A DNA stretch of 64,000 nt. Source: Pseudonocardiales bacterium. GTDB taxonomy: Bacteria > Actinomycetota > Actinomycetes > Mycobacteriales > Pseudonocardiaceae. Shown here piece after piece: positions 51,202 to 62,725 of the stretch. A model generated the notes under the pieces. The model saw only the letters and a program-made list of their open reading frames with translations, was not told where the DNA came from and searched no databases. The first letter of the stretch is position 1. The number at the start of each line of letters is the position of its first letter. Location: positions 62,001-126,000 of the forward strand of contig JAFATA010000037.1 of the NCBI GenBank assembly GCA_019244165.1. Direction: 5' to 3'. A program made the position numbers and the translations under genes.

Positions 51202-51546
51202 GTGCAACCCGGTGGAGCGCCTGACATGCAGATGATTCTGCAGCAGGCCCAGAAGATGCAGCAGCAGCTGATGAGTGCGCAGGCTGAGATCGCTGAGACG
51301 GAAGTCACCGGGCAAGCCGGTGGTGACCTGGTCTCGATCACGTTGACCGGATCCGGGGAGGTCCGCAGCGTGCGGATCGACCCCAAGGTGGTCGATCGCG
51401 ATGACGTGGAGACCCTGCAGGACCTCGTGGCGGGGGCAGTGGCCGACGCCTACCGCGCGTTGCAGGAGCTCACCCAGGAGAAGATGGGTCCGTTGGCCGG
51501 CGCGCTGGGTGGACCTGGCGGCGGTCTCGGCCTGCCTGGCATGTGA
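51202..51546 (+). CDS. ybaB: YbaB/EbfC family nucleoid-associated protein
   Basis: A 114-residue protein with the YbaB core ([19 protein letters not shown], then [25 protein letters not shown]) and a glycine-rich tail. It binds DNA as a dimer. GTG at 51202 is chosen: the two adjacent GTGs follow GAGGAG, the second at good spacing, and homologues begin M/V-Q-P-G-G. Immediately upstream of recR, the standard pair. Confidence 0.93.
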   Translation: MQPGGAPDMQMILQQAQKMQQQLMSAQAEIAETEVTGQAGGDLVSITLTGSGEVRSVRIDPKVVDRDDVETLQDLVAGAVADAYRALQELTQEKMGPLAGALGGPGGGLGLPGM

Positions 51547-51567
51547 TCTTTCCGGGTGCGGGGCATG

Positions 51568-52173
51568 ATGGCTGCCGTGTATGAGGGAGTCGTCCAGGAT
51601 CTGATCGATGAGTTGGGGCGACTGCCCGGCGTGGGGCCCAAGAGCGCGCAGCGGATGGCCTTTTACCTGCTCGCCGCGGATCCGGCGGATGTGACGAGGT
51701 TGCAGGAGGTGTTGGGGCGCCTTAAGGAGGGGGTGGTCTTCTGCGCTGTCTGCGGCACGGTCTCTGAGAAGCAGACCTGCCGGATCTGCGCTGATCCGCG
51801 TCGCGATCCACGGCTGGTCTGTGTGGTCGAGGAACCTAAGGACGTGCTGGCGGTGGAGCGCACCGGTGAGTTCACCGGCCGCTACCACGTGCTGGGTGGG
51901 GCGCTCGATCCCCTCTCGGGTGTCGGCCCCGCCCAGCTGCGGATCCGGGAGCTGCTGACCCGGATCGGGGCTGAGGAGATCACCGAAGTGATCATCGCGA
52001 CGGATCCGAACACCGAGGGCGAGGCCACCGCCACCTACCTGGCGCGGATGCTGCGGGACTTCCCCGGCCTGTCGGTGACCAGGCTCGCCTCGGGCCTGCC
52101 GATGGGCGGGGACCTGGAGTTCGCCGACGAGCTCACCCTGGGTCGCGCGCTGTCCGGCCGCCGCGCGGTCTGA
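51568..52173 (+). CDS. recR: recombination mediator RecR
   Basis: A 201-residue protein with the helix-hairpin-helix ([17 protein letters not shown]), four-cysteine zinc finger ([16 protein letters not shown]) and Toprim domain ([51 protein letters not shown]). It loads RecA with RecFO. Start uncertain among ATG 51565, ATG 51568 and GTG 51577; homologues begin near the last. It follows ybaB by 21 bases. Confidence 0.95.
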   Translation: MAAVYEGVVQDLIDELGRLPGVGPKSAQRMAFYLLAADPADVTRLQEVLGRLKEGVVFCAVCGTVSEKQTCRICADPRRDPRLVCVVEEPKDVLAVERTGEFTGRYHVLGGALDPLSGVGPAQLRIRELLTRIGAEEITEVIIATDPNTEGEATATYLARMLRDFPGLSVTRLASGLPMGGDLEFADELTLGRALSGRRAV

Positions 52174-52182
52174 TCCGGCGGG

Positions 52183-54355
<2,173 letters not shown>

Positions 54356-54673
54356 ATGAGCGCTAGCCGTACCTCGGTCCGCAGGACACGCAGCAGGGTC
54401 GCCACCGTCCTTGCCAGCGTGATCCGGATCGTGGGCGGGCTCATCGTCGCGATCTTGATAGCGCATGTGGTGCTCACGTTAGGGCAGGCGAACCCGACCA
54501 ACGACATCACCAGATTTGTGGCGTACTGGTCGGAGCGCCTCCAACTGGGTTTCGCTGGCTTGTTCACCCCGGCTGACCCCAGGACGCGCGTCGTGATCGA
54601 CTACGGTCTCGCCGCGGCCTTCTGGCTTGTCGTGAGTTGGGTGCTGGTCCGTCTGATGCAGCGTTTGAGCTGA
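54356..54673 (+). CDS. hypothetical small membrane protein
   Basis: The 105-residue protein has two membrane helices (VIRIVGGLIVAILIAHVVLTL and YGLAAAFWLVVSWVLVRLM) separated by a loop containing ANPTNDITRFVAYWSERLQLG. This resembles small actinobacterial membrane proteins of unknown function. Basic N-terminus. ATG at 54356, weak ribosome site. No linked partner. Confidence 0.7.
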   Translation: MSASRTSVRRTRSRVATVLASVIRIVGGLIVAILIAHVVLTLGQANPTNDITRFVAYWSERLQLGFAGLFTPADPRTRVVIDYGLAAAFWLVVSWVLVRLMQRLS

Positions 54674-55351
54674 CCTCGGCGGGGTACCTCGATTCATGCG
54701 CCGTCCGGCTGCGCCTGCGTTCGATTCAGCCTGATTACGGACCGTGATCTGGGTCGAGGAAGGGTGTCCGGACAACTATTCCGGGTGAATGAGTGAATCT
54801 CCACTCGTTCGAGTGACAAGCTAACTTGTTGTAGCGGCTGGGTCGGAATGACGCTCAACCTCGTGATGTTGCGGGCAGGTTTCCTGGTCCGAGGTGTTAC
54901 GTTCAGTAACTGCTTGTGCCGGGGTCCGCTGCCGGTGAGGAACCGTGTCTGCGGTCTCCAAGCCCCAGACCACGTACCGTACGCGCATATGTTACCTTTT
55001 GCATCTGAGCAGTTCAGTGGGGGTGTATTGATCGTAATTCGGGCTGTGGGATCCCTGGAGATCCCTGCTGAGACGTCAGTGAGCGCCTCCGCGGACGCGC
55101 TCACTGACGTGAACGGGCCGGGAGGCGGACGGCGCCACTACGCTCCGTCCGTAGTGGTCACCCACTTGCTTTCTTGGTCGAGTTCCTCCAAGCTGCCGCG
55201 TACCTGAACGGGAGCAGCTGCCCCGGGGAGGCGTGGTGAGAAAGGAGGGCGTCCCAGCGGCGTCGGCCGTTGCGGCGACACTCGTTCCTACTCGCCGCGA
55301 CTTCCCGCCCAGCACGCTTCCCTGCATGAAAAATCCTGCACTAAGGAAGCG
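54674..55351. other. long intergenic region with hairpins
   Basis: About 680 bases without a convincing gene. It contains the palindrome CACTCG-TT-CGAGTG (54802-54815) and a longer hairpin at 55073-55110 (listed). GC is lower than average in the middle. The promoter of the three-gene membrane/coiled-coil operon should lie near its end. Confidence 0.5.
55073..55110. repeat. perfect hairpin repeat
   Basis: Fourteen-base arms ACGTCAGTGAGCGC (55073-55086) and its complement (55097-55110) with a ten-base loop. Not next to any stop codon, so a dispersed palindrome rather than an ordinary terminator. Confidence 0.55.
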
Positions 55352-56056
55352 GTGGTGGAGTTGGCAAGAACGGATGCTCGATCCAGGGGATCTGGAGCTG
55401 GGCTGTTCAACGTTGTCAGTGTCGTGATCCTTATCGTTGGCGTCGTGGTTATCGGCATAGCGGCCGCGCTGCTCGCCCGAACCCTGGCGGCGGCGCAGAG
55501 CATCGATAAAAAGGCACAGACGATCGCCGGAAACGCTGGCAACATCAACGTCGCGACCAACTCGGTCATCCAGTTGAACCGGACCAACGAGCTTGCTTCC
55601 TCGATCCTGCAGAGCGCAAAGCCACTGCAGGGGCTGCTCAATACCGGCGAATCCACCGCGCGAGACATTGACGGCGTGGCCAAGTCGATCAATGGCACTG
55701 CGGGAACCATTAACGGCACGGCCGGGACAATCAACGGCACGGCCGGCACGATCAACGGAACCGCCAGGGATATCAACGTCAACGCCGGAACCATCAACGG
55801 CACCGCCTTCGCGATCAACAGCACCGCGAAAGGCATCGACAACCGGGCCGCGGCGATCCTTGACGTGGCGCAGCGCATCGATGTTGATGCGGCGAACATC
55901 AACGAAGCTCTGTCCAGGACGATCGGCATCGCCCGCAACATCAAGACAGACACCGGCAACATCGTGAACCAGGCAATCCGCGCTGAGCTCACCTCTCGCT
56001 GCATCGATGCCAAGGTTCGTCTTAATCTCATCAACCCGCCGTCGCCGCGCTGCTAG
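55352..56056 (+). CDS. membrane-anchored repeat/coiled-coil protein (1 of 3)
   Basis: A 234-residue protein with one N-terminal membrane helix (VVSVVILIVGVVVIGIAAAL) and a long helical region with short repeats, among them four consecutive TINGTAG units near residues 115-140. Hydrophobic residues recur every 3-4 positions (IN, I, A), suggesting an external coiled coil. No enzyme motif. GTG at 55352 or 55355 after AAGGA. The following two genes encode related proteins, and a fourth-family remnant lies at about 7.5 kb. Function unknown; possibly a cell-surface or envelope structure. Confidence 0.7.
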   Translation: MVELARTDARSRGSGAGLFNVVSVVILIVGVVVIGIAAALLARTLAAAQSIDKKAQTIAGNAGNINVATNSVIQLNRTNELASSILQSAKPLQGLLNTGESTARDIDGVAKSINGTAGTINGTAGTINGTAGTINGTARDINVNAGTINGTAFAINSTAKGIDNRAAAILDVAQRIDVDAANINEALSRTIGIARNIKTDTGNIVNQAIRAELTSRCIDAKVRLNLINPPSPRC

Positions 56057-56067
56057 GAGGATGGAAG

Positions 56068-56796
56068 ATGACAACACAGCAATTCTCCAGAACGGCGCCG
56101 AGCGCTCCACCTCCTGCTACCGGTTCCTCGTTCGCTCGGTTCCTCTGGATCTTCACCACCCTCGGGCTCATCGTCGTCATCGTCGTCATCGGCTTCCTGA
56201 TCGGCATCGTTCGAGCTCTCGAAGGAATCGATAACGGCCTGTTCGCCGCATCGAGCTCGGTGACCGGTGCCACGGGTAACGTCACGCCTCTGCCCAACTA
56301 CATCGAGACCATCAACGCGGCGCTGAGCGATATCGACACCGCGTTGAAGCCGATCCGGGGTCAGGTGTCTGACATTACCGCTTCGCTGGTGTCGATCAGG
56401 GGTACCGCGCAGGCCATTGACGCATCGTTGAAAGACACCTCGTCCTCGCTGGTCAACACCTCGGGGTCACTGGTTGACACCTCGGGAATCCTGATTGGCG
56501 CCTCTCAGTCGGTGGCGTCCATCTCGCACTCCCTCATCGACACCTCCAACGTGCTCCTGAATGTCCTGGGCCTCGCCCAGTCCATCGACGGCACCCTGGA
56601 GTCGATTCAGAACAGGGACAGCCGAGGCACGGCCTTGATCACCCCACAGGTCAATACCATCAACGGGATTCTGCAGAGTGCCCAGAACGACACCAGGACC
56701 ATCAACCTGCAACTTCAGGAGGTCAACCGCCACCTGACGAACATCTGCACGTCGCCCACGCTGTCCTTGCTGCCTCCGTTCAAGTGCAAGCCGTAA
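56068..56796 (+). CDS. membrane-anchored repeat/coiled-coil protein (2 of 3)
   Basis: A 242-residue protein with a membrane helix (FLWIFTTLGLIVVIVVIGFLIGIV) after a short cytosolic N-terminus, then a helical region of weakly repeated units (SSLVNTSGSLVDTSGILIG). Eleven bases after the first gene, with AGGAGG before ATG. A C-terminal pair of cysteines may form a disulphide. The family remnant at 7500-7660 matches its residues 35-75. Confidence 0.75.
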   Translation: MTTQQFSRTAPSAPPPATGSSFARFLWIFTTLGLIVVIVVIGFLIGIVRALEGIDNGLFAASSSVTGATGNVTPLPNYIETINAALSDIDTALKPIRGQVSDITASLVSIRGTAQAIDASLKDTSSSLVNTSGSLVDTSGILIGASQSVASISHSLIDTSNVLLNVLGLAQSIDGTLESIQNRDSRGTALITPQVNTINGILQSAQNDTRTINLQLQEVNRHLTNICTSPTLSLLPPFKCKP

Positions 56797-56810
56797 GGGG
56801 AAGGTGACTG

Positions 56811-57716
56811 ATGCGACGCTTAACGTCCCCAGCTCTTCCAGCGATCATGCTCGTGATCGTTGTCCTCTGGGCACTGACTGCGGTCATCTTCCTCACGGGC
56901 ATCTTGGCGGCCGCTAACCGGATCAACAACCGGGTTGGTGTCATCAACGCCGCATTGACGCCGATCAACGCCAAGCTCAACACGGTTCCGGTCCTGGCCA
57001 AGGTCTCTAATAGTGCGGACCAGATCCGGGAGGCGGCCGCGAACCTCAGCCCGACGATTGGGCGTATCTCCGAGTCCGCCAGCAGCATCGACTCCAGCCT
57101 CAAGCAGGTCAACGATGCGGTTGGTCCGATCAACAAGTCCGCGAAGGCAATCAACGCTTCAGTGCTCGAGATCCACAGCAGTGTGACCCAGATCGCTCCG
57201 AAGCTGGTGACAATTCTGGGTACCGCCAGGACGATCAACTCTCACGTGCACTCCATCGACGGTGAGCTCGCCGGAACCCTGGACAATGTGTACGACATCA
57301 GGAGCCGGGTCGCCCTCGTCACCGGCCAAGCCGATGACATCATCAGGACCGCCGCTAGTATCAAGGGCGACACCGGGTTCATCCGGCGCGTGGTAGGCAC
57401 TGCCCCCTTCACGGGCACGATCAACGGCAACGCGTTCGGGATCGAGACCTCTCCGATTCTGCTGAGGACCCTCAACGGGTACGTGTTCAAGGAAATGGCC
57501 GCCGCGGCGGCCCGGCAGGATCCTGCGGCAGCTCAGATGGCCCTGCCGTCGCTGGATCTGCTGCCGCAGATCCCGGCACTCGGATTGCCCGAGCTGCCGC
57601 TGCCAACTGTTACCCAGCTACCCACGGTGTTGGGCAACATCCTGCAGAACCTGCCGATTGTGGGTGAGGACACCCAGAACGTCCTCAACCTGGTCGGTTC
57701 CGCTCTACCGAAGTAG
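56811..57716 (+). CDS. membrane-anchored repeat/coiled-coil protein (3 of 3)
   Basis: The longest of the three (301 residues): membrane helix MLVIVVLWALTAVIFLTGILA, helical repeats (ANRINNRVGVINAALTPIN, SASSIDSSLKQVNDAVGPIN), and a proline/leucine-rich C-terminus (LPELPLPTVTQLPTVLG). The gene follows 14 bases after the second, so all three form one operon ended by the strong terminator at 57738. Function unknown. Confidence 0.75.
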   Translation: MRRLTSPALPAIMLVIVVLWALTAVIFLTGILAAANRINNRVGVINAALTPINAKLNTVPVLAKVSNSADQIREAAANLSPTIGRISESASSIDSSLKQVNDAVGPINKSAKAINASVLEIHSSVTQIAPKLVTILGTARTINSHVHSIDGELAGTLDNVYDIRSRVALVTGQADDIIRTAASIKGDTGFIRRVVGTAPFTGTINGNAFGIETSPILLRTLNGYVFKEMAAAAARQDPAAAQMALPSLDLLPQIPALGLPELPLPTVTQLPTVLGNILQNLPIVGEDTQNVLNLVGSALPK

Positions 57717-57737
57717 TCGTGGGGAGTCGCAGTTCAT

Positions 57738-57771
57738 GGGGGGCGCCGGTCAAGCCTGACCGGCGCCCCCC
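57738..57771 (+). terminator. strong intrinsic-type terminator
   Basis: A perfect 15-bp stem (GGGGGGCGCCGGTCA and its complement) with a four-base loop, 22 bases after the third coiled-coil gene. Confidence 0.85.
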
Positions 57772-57837
57772 GATCTTCATCCTCGATCACCGTCAGCCGC
57801 ACGGCACCTAGCGTGCTACGTCAGCGCCGGATACCGG

Positions 57838-57843
57838 TAGCCT
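57838..57843 (+). promoter_or_regulatory. -10 box of leaderless purS transcript
   Basis: TAGCCT followed by seven bases and the GTG at 57851. Confidence 0.45.
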
Positions 57844-57850
57844 CGCCTCC

Positions 57851-58084
57851 GTGCCGCGCGTGGTCGTCGACGTCGTTGTGAAACCTGAGATCCTCGATCC
57901 GCAGGGTCAGGCGATCCTGCGCGCGTTGCCCCGGCTGGGCGTGCACGGGGTGCGCGACGTGCGGCAGGGCAAACATTTCGAGTTCGACGTCGATGACGAT
58001 GTGGACGCCGAGACCCTGCAGCGGATCGCGGGCGAACTGCTCGCCAACCCGGTGATCGAGGAGTGGACGGTGCACTGGCGGTGA
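57851..58084 (+). CDS. purS: phosphoribosylformylglycinamidine synthase subunit PurS
   Basis: A 77-residue protein matching Pur[36 protein letters not shown] and a C-terminal [10 protein letters not shown]. It joins PurQ and PurL in the FGAM synthase complex of purine biosynthesis. GTG start, no ribosome site; leaderless start likely. Confidence 0.95.
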   Translation: MPRVVVDVVVKPEILDPQGQAILRALPRLGVHGVRDVRQGKHFEFDVDDDVDAETLQRIAGELLANPVIEEWTVHWR

Positions 58085-58088
58085 GCCC

Positions 58089-58781
58089 CTGAGCCTCCGG
58101 ATCGGCGTCATCACCTTTCCTGGCACGCTGGACGACCTCGACGCGGCCCGCGCGGTGCGCTGCGCGGGGGCGCAGCCGGTGTGCCTCTGGCATGCCGAGG
58201 ACACCTTGCGCGGGGTGCAGGCCGTGGTGGTGCCCGGCGGGTTCTCCTACGGCGACTACCTACGAGCTGGTGCGATCGCCGCCCGCCAACCGGTGCTGCG
58301 CGCGGTGATCGACGCCGTTCAACGGGGCATTCCGGTGCTGGGCATTTGCAACGGGTTTCAGATCCTCTGCGAGGCGGGACTGTTGCCTGGCGCCTTGGTG
58401 CGCAACGCCGGGCTGCACTTCGTCTGCCGCGACCAGCGGCTGCGGGTGGAGAGCAGCGCCACCGCCTGGACGGGTCGGTACGCCCCCGGTGCAGAGATCG
58501 TGGTGCCGTTGAAGTCCCTCGAGGGCCGGTATGTGGCCGATTCCGCAACGTTGGCCGCGCTGGAGCGCCAGCGTCGGGTGGTGTTCCGCTACCTGGGCGG
58601 CAACCCGAACGGCGCGGCCCACGACATCGCCGGGATCGCCTCGGCTGATGGCCGGGTGCTCGGCATGATGCCGCATCCTGAGCATGCGATCGACCCGCTC
58701 ACCGGGCCTTCCACCGACGGGCTGGACCTCTTCCGCTCCGCCATCGATATCCTACTCGGGTCGGTGCGCAGTTTTAGCTGA
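58089..58781 (+). CDS. purQ: phosphoribosylformylglycinamidine synthase subunit PurQ; start region anomalous
   Basis: Glutamine amidotransferase domain: [37 protein letters not shown], catalytic Cys in [10 protein letters not shown], and His/Glu in GMMPHPEHA. About 230 residues, normal length. The frame has no ATG/GTG/TTG start at the expected place; the GTG that overlaps the purS stop (58081) runs into TGA after three codons. One extra C in the CCCC run at 58086-58089 would restore it. A CTG at 58089 is used here. The error or rare start needs checking. Confidence 0.9.
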   Translation: MSLRIGVITFPGTLDDLDAARAVRCAGAQPVCLWHAEDTLRGVQAVVVPGGFSYGDYLRAGAIAARQPVLRAVIDAVQRGIPVLGICNGFQILCEAGLLPGALVRNAGLHFVCRDQRLRVESSATAWTGRYAPGAEIVVPLKSLEGRYVADSATLAALERQRRVVFRYLGGNPNGAAHDIAGIASADGRVLGMMPHPEHAIDPLTGPSTDGLDLFRSAIDILLGSVRSFS

Positions 58782-58802
58782 ACTGCGCAGTTTTAGCTGA
58801 AC
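58765..58802. repeat. 19-bp tandem duplication over the purQ stop
   Basis: Two exact 19-base copies (TGCGCAGTTTTAGCTGAAC) in direct succession; the first contains the last codons and stop of purQ. Confidence 0.7.
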
Positions 58803-58819
58803 TCCGCGACGAAAGCGGG

Positions 58820-59446
58820 CTAAAGACCCTGTTCGGGTACGGCAGGGCCCGAGCCCCGACCCGCCCACCGCGGCAGCAGGTCAGCGAGGGCGACGTCGAG
58901 GGCGAAGGGCTCACTAGTGCACAGCCGGGGACCCGCACCGATCATCTGATAGACGCTGCCCTCCCCGATGATGTGCATGTTGACCAGCGGCGGCCGCAGC
59001 TCGATCCGCCAATAGTGCGGGATCCCGTAGTGCGCGTACAGGGCGGGTTTGGTGGCGCGGTCCTCCAGGTGGCTGCCCGGCGACTCGATCTCCACAGCCA
59101 CGATCACCTCCGACGGCGCGAACCAGTGCCGATCCGGCTGATCACTGCGCACCACGAGGACGTCGGGGACACGGGTCAGCTGCCGCCCGAAGCGGATCTC
59201 TACCGCCTGCGTGACGACGAGCGGCTCGGGTGCGGCGGCCTCCAGGTGAACTCCGAGACGCATTGCGAGGGCCTGATGGAGGCTCGACGGTGAGGGCGAC
59301 ACGGTCAGCGCTCCATCCGTCAGCTCGTAGCGGTAGTGGCTTTCCGGGAGAGCGTCGAGATGATCGACGGTCCAGCCCCCCGGGGGGACCACCAACTGCG
59401 CCGGGGGGACCGCCAGCTGCGCCTCGGTCGTGGTCGTCTGCTCCAC
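58820..59446 (-). CDS. Uma2-family endonuclease-like protein
   Basis: The 208-residue protein fits the Uma2/DUF820 restriction-endonuclease-like family: [33 protein letters not shown], and [34 protein letters not shown] with the D...E-x-[SE] metal site. Such genes are abundant in actinobacteria; function unknown. GTG at 59446 with TATGCT eight bases upstream; the frame is open to 59488. It is inserted between purQ and purL on the opposite strand; its start is only 24 bases from that of purL. Confidence 0.88.
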   Translation of the reverse strand: MEQTTTTEAQLAVPPAQLVVPPGGWTVDHLDALPESHYRYELTDGALTVSPSPSSLHQALAMRLGVHLEAAAPEPLVVTQAVEIRFGRQLTRVPDVLVVRSDQPDRHWFAPSEVIVAVEIESPGSHLEDRATKPALYAHYGIPHYWRIELRPPLVNMHIIGEGSVYQMIGAGPRLCTSEPFALDVALADLLPRWAGRGSGPAVPEQGL

Positions 59447-59458
59447 GGCGGTGGAGCA

Positions 59459-59464
59459 TACTCT
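59459..59464 (+). promoter_or_regulatory. -10 box of leaderless purL transcript
   Basis: TACTCT, six bases before the purL GTG. It overlaps the opposing Uma2 -10 box (TATGCT on the minus strand). Confidence 0.45.
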
Positions 59465-59470
59465 CGATGG

Positions 59471-61741
59471 GTGAGCACCCCGGAGCATCTCCCGCCCTAC
59501 CAGGAGTTGGGGCTGGCCGACGACGAGTACGCGCAGATCCTGCGGATCCTGGGGCGGGCGCCGAGCGCGGCCGAGCTAGCGATGTATGCGGTGATGTGGA
59601 GCGAGCACTGCTCCTACAAGTCCTCCAAGGTGCACCTGCGCTACTTCGGGCAGACCACCACCGAGGCGATGCGCCAGCGCCTGCTCGCCGGGATCGGCGA
59701 GAACGCCGGTGTCATCGAGGTCGGCGAGGGCTGGGCGGTGACGTTCAAGATCGAGTCGCACAACCATCCGTCCGCTGTGGAGCCCTATCAGGGCGCGGCG
59801 ACCGGGGTCGGCGGGATCGTGCGGGACATCATGGCCATGGGTGCCCGCCCGATCGCCCTCGCCGACTCGCTGCGGGTCGGCCCCGCCGACGCCGCGGACA
59901 CCGCGCGGGTGCTGCCCGCGGTGGTGGCCGGGATCGGGGGCTACGGCAACTGCCTCGGGGTGCCCACCATCGGTGGCGAGCTCGTCTTCGACCCCTCTTA
60001 TGCGGGCAACCCGCTGGTCAACGCGCTGTGCGTGGGGGCGTTGCGGGTGGCGCAGCTGCAGGCGGCGCACGCCAGTGGCACCGGTAACCAGGTCGTCCTG
60101 TTCGGTGCTCGCACCGGCCGCGACGGCATCGGCGGGGTCTCGGTGCTGGCCAGCGAGAGCTTCAGCACGGAGGCGGCGAGAACGAAGCTGCCCAGCGTTC
60201 AGGTGGGCGACCCGTTCACCGGGAAGATGCTGATCGAATGCTGCGCCGAGCTCTTCGAGGCTGGCCTGGTGCTCGGCATCCAAGACCTCGGCGGGGCGGG
60301 GCTGTGCTGCGCGACGAGCGAGCTGGCCAGCGCGGGTGAGGGCGGCATGCGGGTGGATCTCGACGCGGTGCCGCTGCGGGCACCGGGGATGACGCCGGCC
60401 GAGATCCTCTGTAGCGAGTCCCAGGAGCGGATGTGCGCGGTGGTGCGTCCCGGCGATGTGGATGCTTTCATGAAGATCTGCGCCAAGTGGGAGCTACCCG
60501 CCACGGTGATCGGTGCGGTCACCGGCGAGGGCCGCCTGGTGGTCACCTGGCACGGCGGCAAGGTGGTGGACCTGCCACCCCGCACCCTCGCGCACGAGGC
60601 ACCGGTCTACCACCGCCCGGTGCGCCGGCCACCCACCCAGGATGCCCTGCAGGCCTCCACGCCGGACGTCCTGGCCCGGCCAGGCACCCCGCACGCCCTG
60701 CGCGCCACGCTGCTGCGGATGGTGGCCAGCCCCGGGCTGTGCTCCCGGGCCTGGGTGACCGACCAGTACGATCGCTACGTGCGGGGGGCCACCGTGCTCG
60801 CGCCACCCAGCGACGCGGGCATGGTGCGCATCGACGAGACCACCCAGCGTGGGGTGGCGGTAGCCACCGACGGCAACGCCCGGTACTGCGCGCTGGACCC
60901 CTACCTCGGCACCCAGCTAGCGTTGGCCGAGGCCTACCGCAACGTCGCGGTTACCGGTGCCACCCCGCTGGCCGTGACGGACTGCCTCAATTTCGGCGCA
61001 CCCACCGACCCCGGGGTGATGTGGCAGTTCGCGCAGGCTGTCCGAGGATTGGCCGAGGGGTGTGCAGCGCTGGGCATCCCCGTCACCGGAGGCAACGTGA
61101 GCTTCTATAACCAGACGGGAAACACCCCGATCCTGCCCACCCCGGTGATCGGGGTGCTCGGGGTGATCGATGACGTGCGCCGGCGGATCCCGACCGGACT
61201 GGGTGCCGCCGGTGACGCGCTCTGGCTGCTCGGCGAGACCCGGGATGAGTTCGGCGGCAGCGAATGGGCGCACGAGGTGCACGGGCATCTCGGTGGTCGC
61301 CCGCCCGCGGTGGACCTGGCCCGCGAGTGGGCGATCGGTGCGGTGCTCGCCGCCGCGTCGGCCGATGGCCTGGTGAGCGGGGCGCACGATCTGTCCGAGG
61401 GTGGTCTGGCGCAGGCGCTGGTGGAAGCCTGCCTGGGCAGCGGGCTCGGCGCTTCGGTGCGGCTGCCGGGCCAGGCCGATCCGTTCGTCACGTTGTTCTC
61501 CGAGTCCTCCGCGCGCGTCCTGCTCGGCGTACCCCCCACCGGTGTTCCCGCGCTCGCGCAGCTGTGCACCGAGCACGGGGTACCGGTGAGCCGGCTCGGT
61601 GAGGTCCACACCGCACCCGTGCTGGAGATCGCCGGCGTCGTCCCCCTCACCTTGGCGGAGCTGCGGGCCGCCTGGGAGCGCACCCTGCCGTCCCTGTTCG
61701 ACACCCCAGGTCATGCCGGCCCGCCGCGCCCCGGCTGGTGA
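59471..61741 (+). CDS. purL: phosphoribosylformylglycinamidine synthase subunit PurL
   Basis: A 756-residue small-type Pur[71 protein letters not shown], and the second half with [31 protein letters not shown] and [12 protein letters not shown]. Uses ATP and FGAR to make FGAM with PurQ ammonia and PurS. GTG at 59471 matches homologues and follows TACTCT. The open frame before it is ignored. Confidence 0.97.
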   Translation: MSTPEHLPPYQELGLADDEYAQILRILGRAPSAAELAMYAVMWSEHCSYKSSKVHLRYFGQTTTEAMRQRLLAGIGENAGVIEVGEGWAVTFKIESHNHPSAVEPYQGAATGVGGIVRDIMAMGARPIALADSLRVGPADAADTARVLPAVVAGIGGYGNCLGVPTIGGELVFDPSYAGNPLVNALCVGALRVAQLQAAHASGTGNQVVLFGARTGRDGIGGVSVLASESFSTEAARTKLPSVQVGDPFTGKMLIECCAELFEAGLVLGIQDLGGAGLCCATSELASAGEGGMRVDLDAVPLRAPGMTPAEILCSESQERMCAVVRPGDVDAFMKICAKWELPATVIGAVTGEGRLVVTWHGGKVVDLPPRTLAHEAPVYHRPVRRPPTQDALQASTPDVLARPGTPHALRATLLRMVASPGLCSRAWVTDQYDRYVRGATVLAPPSDAGMVRIDETTQRGVAVATDGNARYCALDPYLGTQLALAEAYRNVAVTGATPLAVTDCLNFGAPTDPGVMWQFAQAVRGLAEGCAALGIPVTGGNVSFYNQTGNTPILPTPVIGVLGVIDDVRRRIPTGLGAAGDALWLLGETRDEFGGSEWAHEVHGHLGGRPPAVDLAREWAIGAVLAAASADGLVSGAHDLSEGGLAQALVEACLGSGLGASVRLPGQADPFVTLFSESSARVLLGVPPTGVPALAQLCTEHGVPVSRLGEVHTAPVLEIAGVVPLTLAELRAAWERTLPSLFDTPGHAGPPRPGW

Positions 61742-62669
61742 GCTGGCCGACGCGCTCGCGGCGGTCGTGGGGTGGCTGGATGGCCACACCGCAGCCCCCG
61801 CGCGGACGGAGCTGGCCCGGGCGGTGCGGCTCAGTCTCCGCGCGCTGGCGCGGGCAGCTCCCGGCGCCACGGTGGAGGTGCGGGTGCCGCCCTTCGCCGC
61901 GGTGCAGTGCGTCCCGGGGCCCCGGCACACCCGGGGGACCCCGCCCAACGTGGTCGAGACCGACCCCCGGACCTGGTTAGAGCTGGCTACCGCCCGCCTC
62001 ACCTGGTGGGACGCGCTGGCCACCGCCCGCCTCAGCGCTTCGGGCCCCCGCGCCGACCTCTCACCCTGGCTGCCCGTGGTACGACCCGGATCCGCCATGA
62101 TGGGGGATATGACGTTGTCTTGGTTCGTGGGTGCCCTGGGGGAGTTCGATCGGCGGGTGCGGCAGGTCGGGCCGCACCGCTGGCACACCGCAACCCCGTG
62201 CACCGAGTGGGACGTCCGCGCGCTGGTGAACCACGTGGTGACCGAGCAGCTGTGGGCGCCGTTGCTGCTGGATGGGGCCACCGTCGAGGACGTCGGGGAC
62301 CGCTTCGATGGTGATCAGCTCGGCGAGGACCCGGTGCGGACCTGGGCCAGCGCCGCAGCTGCGGCGCAGGAGGCGTTCGCCGCGCCCGGTGCCCTGCGGC
62401 GGTTCGTAGAACTGTCCTCCGGGCGCCGTCCCGCCGAGGGGTACTGCCAAGAGATGACCCTGGATCTGGCCGTGCACGCGTGGGACCTGGCCCGGGCAGT
62501 CGGGGTTGACGAGCGGATCGACGAGGCGCTGGTCGGCCACCTGCTGGCTTTCGTTGAGCCGCAGCGTGAGCAGTTGGCCACCACCGGGTTGTTCGCCCCA
62601 CCGGTCGCTGTGGGTGATGACGCCGACGCCCAGACCCGGCTGCTGGCGCTGCTCGGGCGCCGGGCGTGA
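61713..62669 (+). CDS. sterol-carrier-like domain fused to TIGR03086-type metal-binding protein
   Basis: About 318 residues, overlapping purL by 29 bases. N-terminal 125 residues ([31 protein letters not shown]) match the sterol-carrier-family protein usually encoded alone after purL. From about residue 130 it continues as a TIGR03086/maleylpyruvate-isomerase-like protein ([33 protein letters not shown]) with candidate metal histidines. Two separate genes seem to have merged; internal ATGs at 62098-62110 could start the second domain separately. Function of either part unknown. Confidence 0.7.
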   Translation: MPARRAPAGELADALAAVVGWLDGHTAAPARTELARAVRLSLRALARAAPGATVEVRVPPFAAVQCVPGPRHTRGTPPNVVETDPRTWLELATARLTWWDALATARLSASGPRADLSPWLPVVRPGSAMMGDMTLSWFVGALGEFDRRVRQVGPHRWHTATPCTEWDVRALVNHVVTEQLWAPLLLDGATVEDVGDRFDGDQLGEDPVRTWASAAAAAQEAFAAPGALRRFVELSSGRRPAEGYCQEMTLDLAVHAWDLARAVGVDERIDEALVGHLLAFVEPQREQLATTGLFAPPVAVGDDADAQTRLLALLGRRA

Positions 62670-62712
62670 TCAGCCCAGCGAAAGAATGCCCGAAGGCAGG
62701 ACGTCCAGCCCG

Positions 62713-62718
62713 TAGACT
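62713..62718 (+). promoter_or_regulatory. -10 box of leaderless purF transcript
   Basis: TAGACT followed by seven bases and the purF GTG at 62726. Confidence 0.5.
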
Positions 62719-62725
62719 GGGCACC

